Of a stretch of 64,000 nt of DNA, positions 17,315 through 26,007 are shown one piece after another. Source of the stretch: Kaistia soli DSM 19436 (lineage in GTDB: Bacteria; Pseudomonadota; Alphaproteobacteria; Rhizobiales; Kaistiaceae); contig NZ_FQUP01000003.1 of assembly GCF_900129325.1 (NCBI RefSeq), forward strand, positions 372,001 to 436,000, read 5' to 3'. The notes beneath the pieces are model-generated. The model was given only the letters and a program-made list of their open reading frames with translations, was not told the DNA's origin and did not search any database. Position 1 is the stretch's first letter, and each line of letters begins with the position of its first letter. A program made the position numbers and the translations under genes.

Positions 17315-17330
17315 TGATTTCGAACGGAGG

Positions 17331-18311
17331 TTAGGGGGTGCGGCGGGCGCGGTCGATCAAGAGCATCGCGAGGATGATGCCGCCGAACACCATCTGCCGC
17401 AACGCGTCGGGGACCTGCATCAACGAAAGAACCGAGGCGAGCAGAGTGATGAAGATCGCACCCATGAAGGTGCCCGAATAATTGCCGCTGCCGCCGAAGA
17501 TCGACGTGCCCCCGAGGACGACCGCGGCGATGACCGGCATCAGATAGCTGTCGCCCATGCCCTGATAGGCTTGGTTGGCATAGCCGACGAGCAACAGCCC
17601 GCCGAGGCTTGAAAGGAGGCCGGCCAGGGCGAAGACGCCTACGATGATTCGCTCGACCGGAGCGCCAGCGAGGAAGAGAGCTCGCGGCGACTGACCGAGC
17701 GCATAGATATAGTTGCCGAAGACGGTGCGTCGCAGCATGAAAAGCACAAGCGCTCCAACGACAAGCCATAGAAGAAAGGCATTCGGAATGCCGACGGTCC
17801 GCTCGCGGGCGAGGAAGACCATCAGAGACGGCGGTGCGCCGGCCGGTTTCGCACCGCTGGTGTAGAACACCGTGATCCCGAGCAGCATCGCATTGACGGC
17901 GAGCGTCCACACCATGGCCGGAATCCGGAAGATCGCAACGCCGAGGCCGTTGACCGCCCCGATGAGCAGCCCGCCGGCGAGCCCGGCAGGGATCGCGATG
18001 AAGGCGAGCGTCGGGTTGCCCGACCCTGCGAGCGAGGTGGCGAGGATCGCCGTGCCGGTGATGGTCAGCGGCACGGAGAGGTCGATCTGCCCAAGCAGGA
18101 TGACCAGCATCGCACCGGTTGCGAGGATACCGACGATCGCCGCGATCTGGAGCTGCTGCAGCAGGTAGTTGACCGAGAGAACGCCTGGAGATTCCAGCGC
18201 GGCGCCGGCCAGCACCACGACGCTGGCGACCAGAAGGATGACTACCGAACGATCGACGCCCCACGACGCCATCCGCCCTGTGCCGGTCGTTGAAGATGAG
18301 GTCGTTGACAT
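17331..18311 (-). CDS. Sugar ABC transporter permease, RbsC-like (first importer)
   Basis: This 326-residue protein is mostly hydrophobic, with eight or more predicted membrane helices, and shows the RbsC/BPD_transp_2 marks ILLGQIDLSV, NGLGVAIFRIPAMVWTLA and the ATPase-contacting AAVVLGGTSIFGG loop. It forms the channel of the first ribose-type importer with the permease upstream (18311-19291), which it overlaps by one base (TGATG). Two distinct permeases per system are typical of heteromeric importers in this family. Confidence 0.93.
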   Translation of the reverse strand: MSTTSSSTTGTGRMASWGVDRSVVILLVASVVVLAGAALESPGVLSVNYLLQQLQIAAIVGILATGAMLVILLGQIDLSVPLTITGTAILATSLAGSGNPTLAFIAIPAGLAGGLLIGAVNGLGVAIFRIPAMVWTLAVNAMLLGITVFYTSGAKPAGAPPSLMVFLARERTVGIPNAFLLWLVVGALVLFMLRRTVFGNYIYALGQSPRALFLAGAPVERIIVGVFALAGLLSSLGGLLLVGYANQAYQGMGDSYLMPVIAAVVLGGTSIFGGSGNYSGTFMGAIFITLLASVLSLMQVPDALRQMVFGGIILAMLLIDRARRTP

Positions 18312-19291
18312 CAGAGGAACCGCTCCAGGCGGGATCGCACGCGAAGCATGCCGAGCGAGCCAAGGGCGATGGCGATCGCAAGGATGGCGCCCTCGAAGAA
18401 GGGCTGAGCCAGCGGCGGAAGGTTGGAGAAGAACATAAGAGCCGAAATCGTCTTGAGGATGAAGGCGCCGAGCGCCGCGCCGAGCGGCGAGCCGACCCCG
18501 CCCGACAATGCAACGCCACCGATGACGACCGCGGCGATCGAATTAAGTGTGTAGGACGGCCCGATATTCGGATCGCCCGTCAGCGTCAGCATGCTGATAT
18601 AAAGTCCCGCGAGCGACGCGAAGAAGCCGCCAAGCGCATAGGCCGCAAGCGTCACCTGAGGCACGCGGATGCCGGTCATCACCGAGGCGTCCCGCGAGGA
18701 GCCAATGGCGTAAAGGCTCATGCCGAACCGGCTCCGACGCAGCGGGATGGCGACCAGAACCAGAATGATGGCGAGTGCGATCAGCGCTGTGGGCACGCCA
18801 TAGACATCGTAGGTCAGCGCGTCGGAGAGCGTCTCGTCGATATCCCCGCCTGGTGTTGGCCGCAGCAATAGGGCAACGCCTGAATAAAGGCTGCCGAGCG
18901 CGAGCGTCGCCACGATCGGCGGAATACGGCCGACGACGACGGCGAGGCCGTTGAGCAGACCGCAGCCAGTGCCGACAATCATGACCAGCAGGACTCCAAG
19001 CGCCACTTCGCCAAGGGAACCCGACAGGAGGTGCGAGGCAGCGACATTGGTCAGCGCGATCATGGGACCGACCGAGAGATCGATGCCGCGCACCAGCACG
19101 ACGAAGAACTGCGCTATGGCGGCAAGCGCCAGGAGCAGGCCCTGATTCGACCAGATCGTCATCACATAGGTTGAGAAGCCGCGCGGCTGGATGGTGATGT
19201 AGAACGCGAACAGGATCGCGAGCAGCACCGCTGAGATCACGACGCGCGGCACCTTGAACTTGCCGCTTCGGGATATGCCGGTTTCTGTCAT
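18311..19291 (-). CDS. Sugar ABC transporter permease, RbsC-like (first importer)
   Basis: The 326-residue membrane protein carries LVRGIDLSVGPMIALTNV, NGLAVVVGRIPPIVATLA and AAVVIGGVALSGGVG, the three signature regions of ribose-type permeases. It overlaps the ATPase stop by four bases and the second permease by one base. It is equal in length to that permease but clearly different in sequence, so the channel is a heterodimer. Confidence 0.93.
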   Translation of the reverse strand: MTETGISRSGKFKVPRVVISAVLLAILFAFYITIQPRGFSTYVMTIWSNQGLLLALAAIAQFFVVLVRGIDLSVGPMIALTNVAASHLLSGSLGEVALGVLLVMIVGTGCGLLNGLAVVVGRIPPIVATLALGSLYSGVALLLRPTPGGDIDETLSDALTYDVYGVPTALIALAIILVLVAIPLRRSRFGMSLYAIGSSRDASVMTGIRVPQVTLAAYALGGFFASLAGLYISMLTLTGDPNIGPSYTLNSIAAVVIGGVALSGGVGSPLGAALGAFILKTISALMFFSNLPPLAQPFFEGAILAIAIALGSLGMLRVRSRLERFL

Positions 19292-20805
19292 GTCGAGGCC
19301 GTGTTCGAGTGGGCGTTGAGCGCTGCGGCGATCAGGGCGTCGGGCGTGACCTCGTCGCCGCTCATCTCGCGGACAACCCGCCCGCGATAGAAGACGTAGA
19401 TGCGATGGCAGAGATGGATGAGTTCCTCATAGTCCGTCGACTGAAGGATGATCGCGAGGCCCTCACCTGCCAGTTCCTGGAGAAGACGGTAGATCTGCGC
19501 CTTAGTGCGCACATCGATGCCACGCGTCGGGTCCATCAGAAGCAGGCAGCGCGGCGATAGGGCGAGCCATTTTGCGAGCACGACCTTCTGCTGATTGCCG
19601 CCCGAGAGCACCTTGACCGGATCGTCGAGGCTTTTCAGCTTGATCTCCAGCCGTTCCGTGAGGCGCGCAACGGCCACGTCTGCAGGGCCCGCCGCCTTTG
19701 TCAGCCCATAGGGCTTGCGGCTGAGCCCGGCGAGGCTGAGATTCTCGCCGATCGACATGTCGAGGATCAGGCCCTCGGTCTTGCGGTCTTCCGGAACGAG
19801 GGCGATGTCGACGCCCGGCGCCTTCGCGCGGCGCGGGGTGACACCGCCAAGCGGCTTGCCGTCGAGCGTCAGCGTTCCCTGCACACCCTTCAGGACGCCG
19901 AAGACGGCATGCATCAGATATTGCTGGCCCTGGCCGTCGAGGCCGCCAAGGCCGATGATCTCGCCCGGCCGGACGTCGAAGTCGACAGCGTCAAGCCCGC
20001 GCTCCCAGCTGAGGCCGCGCCCTGAAAGGAGCGGTGCGACGCTCATGGCTGGCCCCGCGACTCGCGGGGGGAAGAGTTCGGTCAGCGGCTGCCCGACCAT
20101 CAGTCCGATCATCTCGTCGCGGTTGCGCGTGCCGGCCGCGAAGGTCTCGACATGGCGGCCATTGCGAAACACCGAGACGCGGTCCGCCACGGCGTCGATC
20201 TCGTACATCCGATGGGAGATGAAGAGGATCGCGCAGCCTTCATCGCGCAGCTTGCGGATCACGGCAAACACCGTCTCCACACGCTCGGCCGTCAGCGCCG
20301 CCGTGGCCTCGTCGAGGATCAACAGACGCGGCCGCCGGTGGATAGCCTTGGCGATCTCGACAAGCTGCCGATCGGCAAGCGGAAGCTCGGAGACGAGCGA
20401 AGAGAGGCCGATATGGCTGCCGCCAACGCTATCGAGCGAGGCGCGCACGGCCTTGACTGCGGCGCCGCGAATGAGCCGCAGCATCGGCCCGCCGTCACCG
20501 AGCAGGAGATTGTCGCGCACCGTGAGATGCGGCATCAGCGACAATTCCTGGAACATGCAGACGATGCCGAGCGCCGTCGCATCGCGCGGCGTCGCGAAAT
20601 GCCGCTCGACTCCGTCGACCTTGATGGTGCCGCCATTGGGCGTGATCACGCCCGCCAGCAGCTTCATTAAAGTCGACTTGCCGGCGCCATTCTCGCCGAG
20701 AATGGCGTGAACGGCACCAGCCTCGATCGTCAGCGAGACGTCGGTCAGGGCAGGAATCCCGCCATAGGTCTTGGATACGGCGGAGAATTCGACGAGAGAT
20801 GTCAT
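19288..20805 (-). CDS. Sugar ABC transporter ATP-binding protein, RbsA-like (first importer)
   Basis: The protein has 505 residues and two tandem ATPase domains. The N-terminal one has Walker A GENGAGKST, the signature-like ELPLADRQLVEIAKA and LLILDEATAAL. The C-terminal one has a degenerate phosphate loop (LGGLDGQGQQ), LSGGNQQKVVLAKWL and LLLMDPTRGID; this asymmetry is normal in RbsA. The ATG at 20805 is taken because the Walker domain begins soon after and the upstream frame crosses the binding-protein gene without similarity. It drives the first sugar importer. Confidence 0.93.
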   Translation of the reverse strand: MTSLVEFSAVSKTYGGIPALTDVSLTIEAGAVHAILGENGAGKSTLMKLLAGVITPNGGTIKVDGVERHFATPRDATALGIVCMFQELSLMPHLTVRDNLLLGDGGPMLRLIRGAAVKAVRASLDSVGGSHIGLSSLVSELPLADRQLVEIAKAIHRRPRLLILDEATAALTAERVETVFAVIRKLRDEGCAILFISHRMYEIDAVADRVSVFRNGRHVETFAAGTRNRDEMIGLMVGQPLTELFPPRVAGPAMSVAPLLSGRGLSWERGLDAVDFDVRPGEIIGLGGLDGQGQQYLMHAVFGVLKGVQGTLTLDGKPLGGVTPRRAKAPGVDIALVPEDRKTEGLILDMSIGENLSLAGLSRKPYGLTKAAGPADVAVARLTERLEIKLKSLDDPVKVLSGGNQQKVVLAKWLALSPRCLLLMDPTRGIDVRTKAQIYRLLQELAGEGLAIILQSTDYEELIHLCHRIYVFYRGRVVREMSGDEVTPDALIAAALNAHSNTAST

Positions 20806-20839
20806 TCGAACTGGCCTTCCGATGTCCCGCCGACGCGGA

Positions 20840-21952
20840 TCACTCCGCGTTCTGGGCGTCCTGTCCCAGCAGTTCCTGCGGCGTGAAGACCGGGAAGCAC
20901 TGCGGATAGCCGGTCGTCGTATAAAAATTCGGAGGCAGGTCCGGGAAGTAGTCCTTGCCGGAAACGAGATCGGCATTGTTCTTGTTCGGAATCGGCAGGA
21001 AGACCTTCTGGGGCAGTGCTTTGCCATTGAGGAGCACGACCGCCGCCTCCAGAGCGAGTGCCGACATCGCCGGCGCCTGCGCGGCGGTTATTCCCGGATA
21101 CTTGCCCTCGACGGCAAGCTGGCGCGTGCCGTTACCCGCGTCGACGCCGATCGGGACGACCGGGTGCTTGGCAGCCTGCATCGCATGAAGCGCGCCGATC
21201 GCCCCCTCCTGGACCATCACGCCGTCGAAATTGCCATTGGTGGCAATCGCGTCGGCGGTGCCCTTCTCGGCGGTGCCCGCATCCCAGTTGCCGACGACCT
21301 GTACGACCTTCAGGTCCTTGTACTGGTCGAGCACCGAATGCATGCCCTCATGGTTGTCGCGATCGACGCTGTTGCCCGGCAGGCCCGAAATCTCGAGCAC
21401 CTGGCCCTTCACGTCGCCCTTGGCAGCCTTGATCCCGTCGACGACGGCCTGCGCCTTCATGCGGCCGAGGTCGAACTGGTCCTCGTTGACCTGCACGATC
21501 TTGTCGGAATCGAGAACGTTGTCGAACGTGACGAGCACGACGCCGGCGCGCTGTGCACGCTTCACAACCGCGTCGAAGGCGGTCGGGTTCACCGCGTTGA
21601 TGACAATCGCGTCGTAGCCAGCAGCGATGTAGTTATCAATCGCCGCGATCTGGGCGGCTGAGTCATTCCCGACCGAGATCACCTTGAACTCGGAGAGCTG
21701 TTTGGCATTGTCAGGGCGCGCACCCCATGCCTTGGCGGACTGGATAGCGGTGATGCGCCAATCATTGCCGACATAGCCGTTCACCAGCGCGATCTTGTAC
21801 GGGCCCTTCTTGGCATCATACTGGATCGTCTTCTGATTGTCCTTGGCCGGGCTGAAGCACTCCGGCTTGTAGGTATCGGCATGAGCGCCCCAGGTTAGCG
21901 CAGCGATCGACGCCGCGCCCAGGAGCCGGGTTATGAATTTCACGGATGCCAT
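20840..21952 (-). CDS. Sugar ABC transporter substrate-binding protein (first importer)
   Basis: The 370-residue protein has a Sec signal peptide ending WGAHA at about residue 25. The mature part has the ribose-type (Peripla_BP_4) pattern: PYKIALVNGYVGNDWR, ISVGNDSAAQIAAIDNYIAAG, DAIVINAVNPTAF and IGVDAGNGTRQL. It is the first gene of the reverse operon, so it is probably the most highly expressed. Its ligand may be a tetronic acid or another sugar; the second importer at 23340 has a quite different binding protein, so two ligands are likely. Confidence 0.92.
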   Translation of the reverse strand: MASVKFITRLLGAASIAALTWGAHADTYKPECFSPAKDNQKTIQYDAKKGPYKIALVNGYVGNDWRITAIQSAKAWGARPDNAKQLSEFKVISVGNDSAAQIAAIDNYIAAGYDAIVINAVNPTAFDAVVKRAQRAGVVLVTFDNVLDSDKIVQVNEDQFDLGRMKAQAVVDGIKAAKGDVKGQVLEISGLPGNSVDRDNHEGMHSVLDQYKDLKVVQVVGNWDAGTAEKGTADAIATNGNFDGVMVQEGAIGALHAMQAAKHPVVPIGVDAGNGTRQLAVEGKYPGITAAQAPAMSALALEAAVVLLNGKALPQKVFLPIPNKNNADLVSGKDYFPDLPPNFYTTTGYPQCFPVFTPQELLGQDAQNAE

Positions 21953-22137
21953 GGCAAGTCCTCCCTTTCAGATCGAGTGAGGCGCAGCAGCCTGCGCTCA
22001 TATTCACTCGCCGGTGGTAGAAAGTGAGAGATTTCGAAAAGTGTCAACTCCCATTTAACACGCGCTCGGCCGCCTGCGCCCACTTTACCCCGCTTTTGTG
22101 CAGTGCAATGACGTTTTCTGATAGAACGTGACGTTAT
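21953..22137. promoter_or_regulatory. Divergent promoter region of the sugar-acid locus
   Basis: This gap separates the reverse importer/DeoR/kinase operon from the forward pdxA/second importer operon and is AT-richer than its flanks. It contains TTTCGAAA (22032-22039), a perfect palindrome, and the paired TGACGTT repeats described separately. One DeoR-type regulator could control both arms from here. Confidence 0.6.
22109..22135 (+). promoter_or_regulatory. Paired TGACGTT direct repeats, candidate DeoR operator
   Basis: TGACGTT occurs at 22109-22115 and again at 22129-22135, exactly 20 bases apart, so both copies face the same side of the helix. The second copy ends two bases before the ATG of the pdxA-like gene. 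The spacing is suited to a dimeric or tetrameric DeoR-type repressor. If translation really starts at 22138, a bound repressor would cover the leader. Regulation is inferred. Confidence 0.4.
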
Positions 22138-23235
22138 ATGACTTCCCAACTCCGCCCGCCTTCGCTAGCTTCCGCTCAAACAAGATCAGGTGCATCAGTG
22201 TCTCGACCCAGGATTGCCGTCACATCGGGAGACCCGGCCGGAATCGGACCGGAGATCATGGCGCGCGCAGCCACAGTGCTGCGCCCGCGTATCGCTTCCG
22301 GCGATCTCTCGCTCGTGCTTGTTGGATCGGCCTCGGCCCATCGCAATGCCGTGAAGTCTCTTGGCCTCGATGATCCCGCGGTGTCCGTCGATCCGGCCCT
22401 CCTCGCAGCGCCAGACTCGCCACCCATTGCCTTCGTCGACGTCGATGCCGATCGGCTTGAGGTTCCGGTCGGGCGCTCCACCGCCGAGGGTGGCCGGATC
22501 GCCTATGATGCGATTGCGAAGGCCGTCGATTTCGCGATGGACGGACGCGCAGATGCCATCTGCACCGGGCCGATCAGCAAGGAGGCCTTGAACTTCGCCG
22601 GCCATCACTACAGCGGCCACACCGAGCTTCTGGCGGACCTGACCGGCGCCCGCGACAGCGTCATGCTGCTCGCTCACGGCAATATGCGCGTCAGCCACAT
22701 CACCACCCATGTCGCCCTTGAAGACGTGCCGCGCCGCGTGACCCCCGAGCGGATCAGCCGCGTCGTGGTGCTGACCGACGAGGCACTCAAGGCGCTCGGT
22801 CTGCCGCGCCGCAAGATCGCAATTGCCGCGCTGAACCCGCATGCTGGCGAAGGCGGCCTGTTCGGTCGGCAGGATATCGACATCGTCGAACCGACGATCC
22901 GCAAGCTTCGCGATGAGGGCTTCGATGTAGAGGGGCCGGTGCCTGGCGATACGGTCTTTGTGAAGCTGCGCGCCCGGCAGTTCGATGCGGTGATCGCGAT
23001 GTATCACGACCAGGGGCACATCCCGGTCAAGCTTCTCGGCTTCTCGGTGGACGAGAAGACCGGCCGCTGGGAGGCGCTGAGCGGGGTCAATGTCACGCTT
23101 GGCCTGCCGATCATCCGGACATCGGTCGATCACGGCACGGCGTTCGACATCGCCGGCCGTGGCATCGCCAGTGAAACGAGCCTCATCGAGGCGATCGAAC
23201 TCGCCGCGTCCTTCGCGCGATCGCGAAGCGCCTGA
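22138..23235 (+). CDS. pdxA: PdxA-family 4-phosphate dehydrogenase (PdxA2 type, decarboxylating)
   Basis: The 365-residue protein has the PdxA hallmarks GDPAGIGPE near the N-terminus, a GHTELLADLTG segment with a metal-binding His, and YHDQGHIPVK, which supplies further metal ligands. Pyridoxine-pathway PdxA oxidises 4-phosphohydroxythreonine; PdxA2 paralogues instead oxidise and decarboxylate 4-phospho-threonate or -erythronate to dihydroxyacetone phosphate. The DUF1537 kinase across the divergent promoter and the sugar importers strongly favour the second role. The ATG at 22138 directly follows the operator-like repeats; a GTG at 22198 just before the conserved RIAVTSGDPAG is an alternative start. 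Confidence 0.9.
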   Translation: MTSQLRPPSLASAQTRSGASVSRPRIAVTSGDPAGIGPEIMARAATVLRPRIASGDLSLVLVGSASAHRNAVKSLGLDDPAVSVDPALLAAPDSPPIAFVDVDADRLEVPVGRSTAEGGRIAYDAIAKAVDFAMDGRADAICTGPISKEALNFAGHHYSGHTELLADLTGARDSVMLLAHGNMRVSHITTHVALEDVPRRVTPERISRVVVLTDEALKALGLPRRKIAIAALNPHAGEGGLFGRQDIDIVEPTIRKLRDEGFDVEGPVPGDTVFVKLRARQFDAVIAMYHDQGHIPVKLLGFSVDEKTGRWEALSGVNVTLGLPIIRTSVDHGTAFDIAGRGIASETSLIEAIELAASFARSRSA

Positions 23236-23246
23236 CGCCGGAGGAG

Positions 23247-23262
23247 CGGGCCCACGGGCCCG
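23247..23262 (+). other. Small hairpin downstream of pdxA
   Basis: CGGGCCC and GGGCCCG form a seven-base-pair stem around AC, 11 bases after the pdxA stop. No T-run follows, so it is more likely a stabilising or processing hairpin than a terminator. Confidence 0.4.
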
Positions 23263-23279
23263 TCGGCGCACCATTCATC

Positions 23280-23306
23280 GCGACCGGTCCGGGCCGGCCC
23301 GGTCGC
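23280..23306 (+). other. Stem-loop between pdxA and second binding-protein gene
   Basis: GCGACCGG (23280-23287) pairs with CCGGTCGC (23299-23306). Together with the preceding hairpin it gives two stems between pdxA and the binding-protein gene, possibly protecting the ends of separately processed messages. Confidence 0.45.
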
Positions 23307-23339
23307 ACTCATACAATCTCGGCCCTTGGGGAGGATCCT

Positions 23340-24413
23340 ATGATTTACAGACGAATTCGGACCGTTCTGCTGGCGATGGCGGCGCCCCTAGCCGTCGCGC
23401 TGGCGGGCTCTGCCTCGGCAGCGGCCGACAAGCCTACCATCGGCGTTGTCGTTCCGACGCTCGCTGCGCAGTTCTGGAACAACTACATCGACTTCATGAA
23501 AAAGGGCTCGGAAGAACTCGGGGTCAATCTCGTCGTGCTCAACGCCGACAACAAGCCCGATCAGATGGTGAAGTCGCTTGAAGACCTCGTCGCCCAGCCG
23601 GTCGATGGGATCATCTTCACGCCCTATTGGGCGACGGCAGCCCGTGGCCTGACGCTCGCGAAGGACGCCAATATTCCGGTGATCCTGACCGACAGCTATC
23701 CGGACTTCCAGCCGCAGAGCGATCGCTTCCCGAACTATAGCGCCTTTGTCGGCCCGAGCGACGAGGATGCCGGCAAGCAGATGGCCGAGGCGCTTTTTGC
23801 CGCCATTCCTGCCGACGCGAACGGCAAGAAGGTCATCGGCGTCGTTAATGGCACGGCCGGTACGTCGGTCGCCATCGACCGCCGCAAGGGCCTCGAGGAC
23901 GCGCTGAAGGATCATCCGGAAGTGGTTATCGCGGGCGAAGTCGACGGCAATTTCGTCCGTGATACGTCCCAGACGGTGTTCGAGTCGCTCTATCAGGGCA
24001 ACCCTGAGATCAAGGGCGTCTGGGCCGCCAATGGCGGCACGGCGACGGGCGTCATGACGGCGCTGAAGAATGCCGGCAAGCAGCCCGGCAAGGACGTGAT
24101 GGTCGTCGCCATGGACCTCAACCCCGAGAATGTTACGGCGGTCAAGAATGGCGAGTTGCTGTTCGACATCGGCGGTCACTGGCTGCAGGGCGGCTTCGCG
24201 CTCGTCATGCTCTACGACCAGATCAAAGGTCACCCGATCCCGAAGGATCAGGACAACGTCAAGCTGAAGCTGCTGCCGCTGACGCAGGACCGCGTCGCCC
24301 AGTTCGAGGCCGATTTCCCCGGCGGCGTGCCGCCCTATGACTTCAAGGCCCACTCGCAGACCTACACGCCGAGCGCCGGCGCGGCCACCTTCGAGCTGAA
24401 ATACTCGAAGTAA
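23340..24413 (+). CDS. Sugar ABC transporter substrate-binding protein (second importer)
   Basis: The 357-residue protein starts with a Sec signal peptide (LLAMAAPLAVALAGSASA) cleaved near residue 28. The mature domain is ribose-type: TIGVVVPTLAAQFWNN, LVVLNADNKPDQMVKSLEDL, PVDGIIFTPYW and VWAANGGTATGVMTAL. GGGGAGG just upstream with five-base spacing makes the ATG secure. It belongs with the ATPase and single permease that follow and is the first product of the second importer. Confidence 0.93.
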   Translation: MIYRRIRTVLLAMAAPLAVALAGSASAAADKPTIGVVVPTLAAQFWNNYIDFMKKGSEELGVNLVVLNADNKPDQMVKSLEDLVAQPVDGIIFTPYWATAARGLTLAKDANIPVILTDSYPDFQPQSDRFPNYSAFVGPSDEDAGKQMAEALFAAIPADANGKKVIGVVNGTAGTSVAIDRRKGLEDALKDHPEVVIAGEVDGNFVRDTSQTVFESLYQGNPEIKGVWAANGGTATGVMTALKNAGKQPGKDVMVVAMDLNPENVTAVKNGELLFDIGGHWLQGGFALVMLYDQIKGHPIPKDQDNVKLKLLPLTQDRVAQFEADFPGGVPPYDFKAHSQTYTPSAGAATFELKYSK

Positions 24414-24426
24414 GCTGAGGTCACAC

Positions 24427-24464
24427 GGTCGCGGCCCGGCGGAGCCTCCGTCCGGGCCGCGACC
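24427..24464 (+). other. Strong stem-loop between binding-protein and ATPase genes
   Basis: GGTCGCGGCCCGG (24427-24439) and CCGGGCCGCGACC (24452-24464) form a perfect 13-base-pair stem. It lies shortly after the binding-protein stop and is not followed by a T-run. This fits the mRNA-stabilising hairpins that raise binding-protein levels over the downstream membrane components. Confidence 0.65.
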
Positions 24465-24519
24465 TCTCTTCGCACCGTCTCGCCCTGCTCTTCAGCCGGG
24501 GCCGTCCGGGAACACGACC

Positions 24520-25998
24520 TTGAAGATCGTCGCCACCGACATCGCCAGAAGCTTCGGCAGCACACGGGCCCTTTCCGGCGTTTCGATCACGCTTGAGCCC
24601 GGCCGCGTTCATGCACTCGTCGGGGAAAACGGCGCCGGCAAGTCGACTTTGCTGAAGATCCTCGCCGGTGCAGAGCGTCCCGATACAGGCAGCATCGCCA
24701 TCGACGGCCAGCCCTATGCGCCGCGCTCGTTGGCAGAGGCGACAGCGCTTGGCGTCCGTCTGGTATTTCAGGAAATCACCATCAATCCGTCGCTGACGAT
24801 CGCCGAGAACGTCTTCTCGGGCCAGTTGGCGAGATTCCGCAGTCGCGGCCTCCTCAACCAGGCTGCCATGAACCGTGCGGCGCAGGCCCTGCTCGACACC
24901 CTGGCGGTTGATGTCTCGGTAGCGCAACCGCTGTCGCGGCTCGATCTCGGCCAGTGGAAATGCATCGAGGTCGCACGCGCGCTCTCCACCGAGCCGCGCG
25001 CCGTCCTGTTCGACGAATCCACCGCCTTCCTCAACCACCGCGAGGCTGACCAACTGCTGGCCGCCATGCGTGCCCTCGGGAAGAGAGGCCTCGTCGTCGC
25101 CTTCGTCTCGCATCACCTTGCGGAGATCGCCGCGGTCGCCGACCAGCTCACCATCCTGAAGGACGGCAGCAAGGTCGGGGACTTCGCGGCCGGCGAACTC
25201 GACCGCGACGGCATCCAGAGCCGGATGGTCGGGCGCGACCTGTCGCGGGGTCTCTACCCTGCCCGCCCGGAGGCGCGGCTCGCTGGCGCGCCGATGCTGC
25301 GTTTCATCGGCGTGACGGCCGAAGGGCTTGAGCCGACCAGTCTTTCGGTCACTCCGGGGGAAATCCTCGGTATCGCAGGCCTTAAGGGCGCAGGCGGAGA
25401 GCGCATCCTGGAGATCGCGGCCGGTGTCGTACGCCCGCGAAGCGGCGGCGTGACGGTCGGCGGTGCTCCGCTCGTCGCGAAGACGCCAGCCGACGGCTGG
25501 GCCTCGCGCATCGCTTACCTGCCCGGCGAGCGCACGACCGAGGGCCTCATCGTTGATGCCAGCGTGCTCGACAATCTCGTCATGGCGAAGCCGCCGCGCC
25601 GCGGCCCGTTCTTCGATCGCGCCAAGGCGCGCACGATGGCACAGGCGATGATCGCCCGGCTGTTGATCAAGACGAGTTCCGAAAAGGCGCGCTCCGGCTC
25701 GCTCAGCGGCGGCAACCTGCAGAAGGTCGTGCTGGGCAAATGTCTCGCCATCGATCCACGCGTGCTGCTGCTCAACAATCCGACGCGCGGCGTCGATGTC
25801 GGCGCACGCACCGAAATCTATCGTTCGCTGCGCGAGGCCGCGAAGGAAGGACTCGCCATCCTGATGGTCAGCGAGGACCTCAACGAGTTGATCGGGCTCA
25901 GCGACCGCATCCTTGTCATGCGCGGACAACGCATCGCGGCGTCGATCGATGACCCGGCCGCCACCTCCGAAGACGCCATCATCCGGCACATGACCTGA
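24520..25998 (+). CDS. Sugar ABC transporter ATP-binding protein, RbsA-like (second importer)
   Basis: The protein has 492 residues and two ATPase domains: Walker A GENGAGKST and LFDESTAFL in the first, LSGGNLQKVVLGKCL and LLLNNPTRGVD in the second. In the first domain the usual LSGG signature is replaced by SRLDLGQWKCIEVARAL, and in the second Walker B the catalytic acidic residue is Asn-Pro, as in many RbsA proteins. The only sensible start is TTG at 24520; no ATG or GTG lies between it and the phosphate loop. It powers the second importer. Confidence 0.9.
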   Translation: MKIVATDIARSFGSTRALSGVSITLEPGRVHALVGENGAGKSTLLKILAGAERPDTGSIAIDGQPYAPRSLAEATALGVRLVFQEITINPSLTIAENVFSGQLARFRSRGLLNQAAMNRAAQALLDTLAVDVSVAQPLSRLDLGQWKCIEVARALSTEPRAVLFDESTAFLNHREADQLLAAMRALGKRGLVVAFVSHHLAEIAAVADQLTILKDGSKVGDFAAGELDRDGIQSRMVGRDLSRGLYPARPEARLAGAPMLRFIGVTAEGLEPTSLSVTPGEILGIAGLKGAGGERILEIAAGVVRPRSGGVTVGGAPLVAKTPADGWASRIAYLPGERTTEGLIVDASVLDNLVMAKPPRRGPFFDRAKARTMAQAMIARLLIKTSSEKARSGSLSGGNLQKVVLGKCLAIDPRVLLLNNPTRGVDVGARTEIYRSLREAAKEGLAILMVSEDLNELIGLSDRILVMRGQRIAASIDDPAATSEDAIIRHMT

Positions 25999-26007
25999 GG
26001 GAAACCA

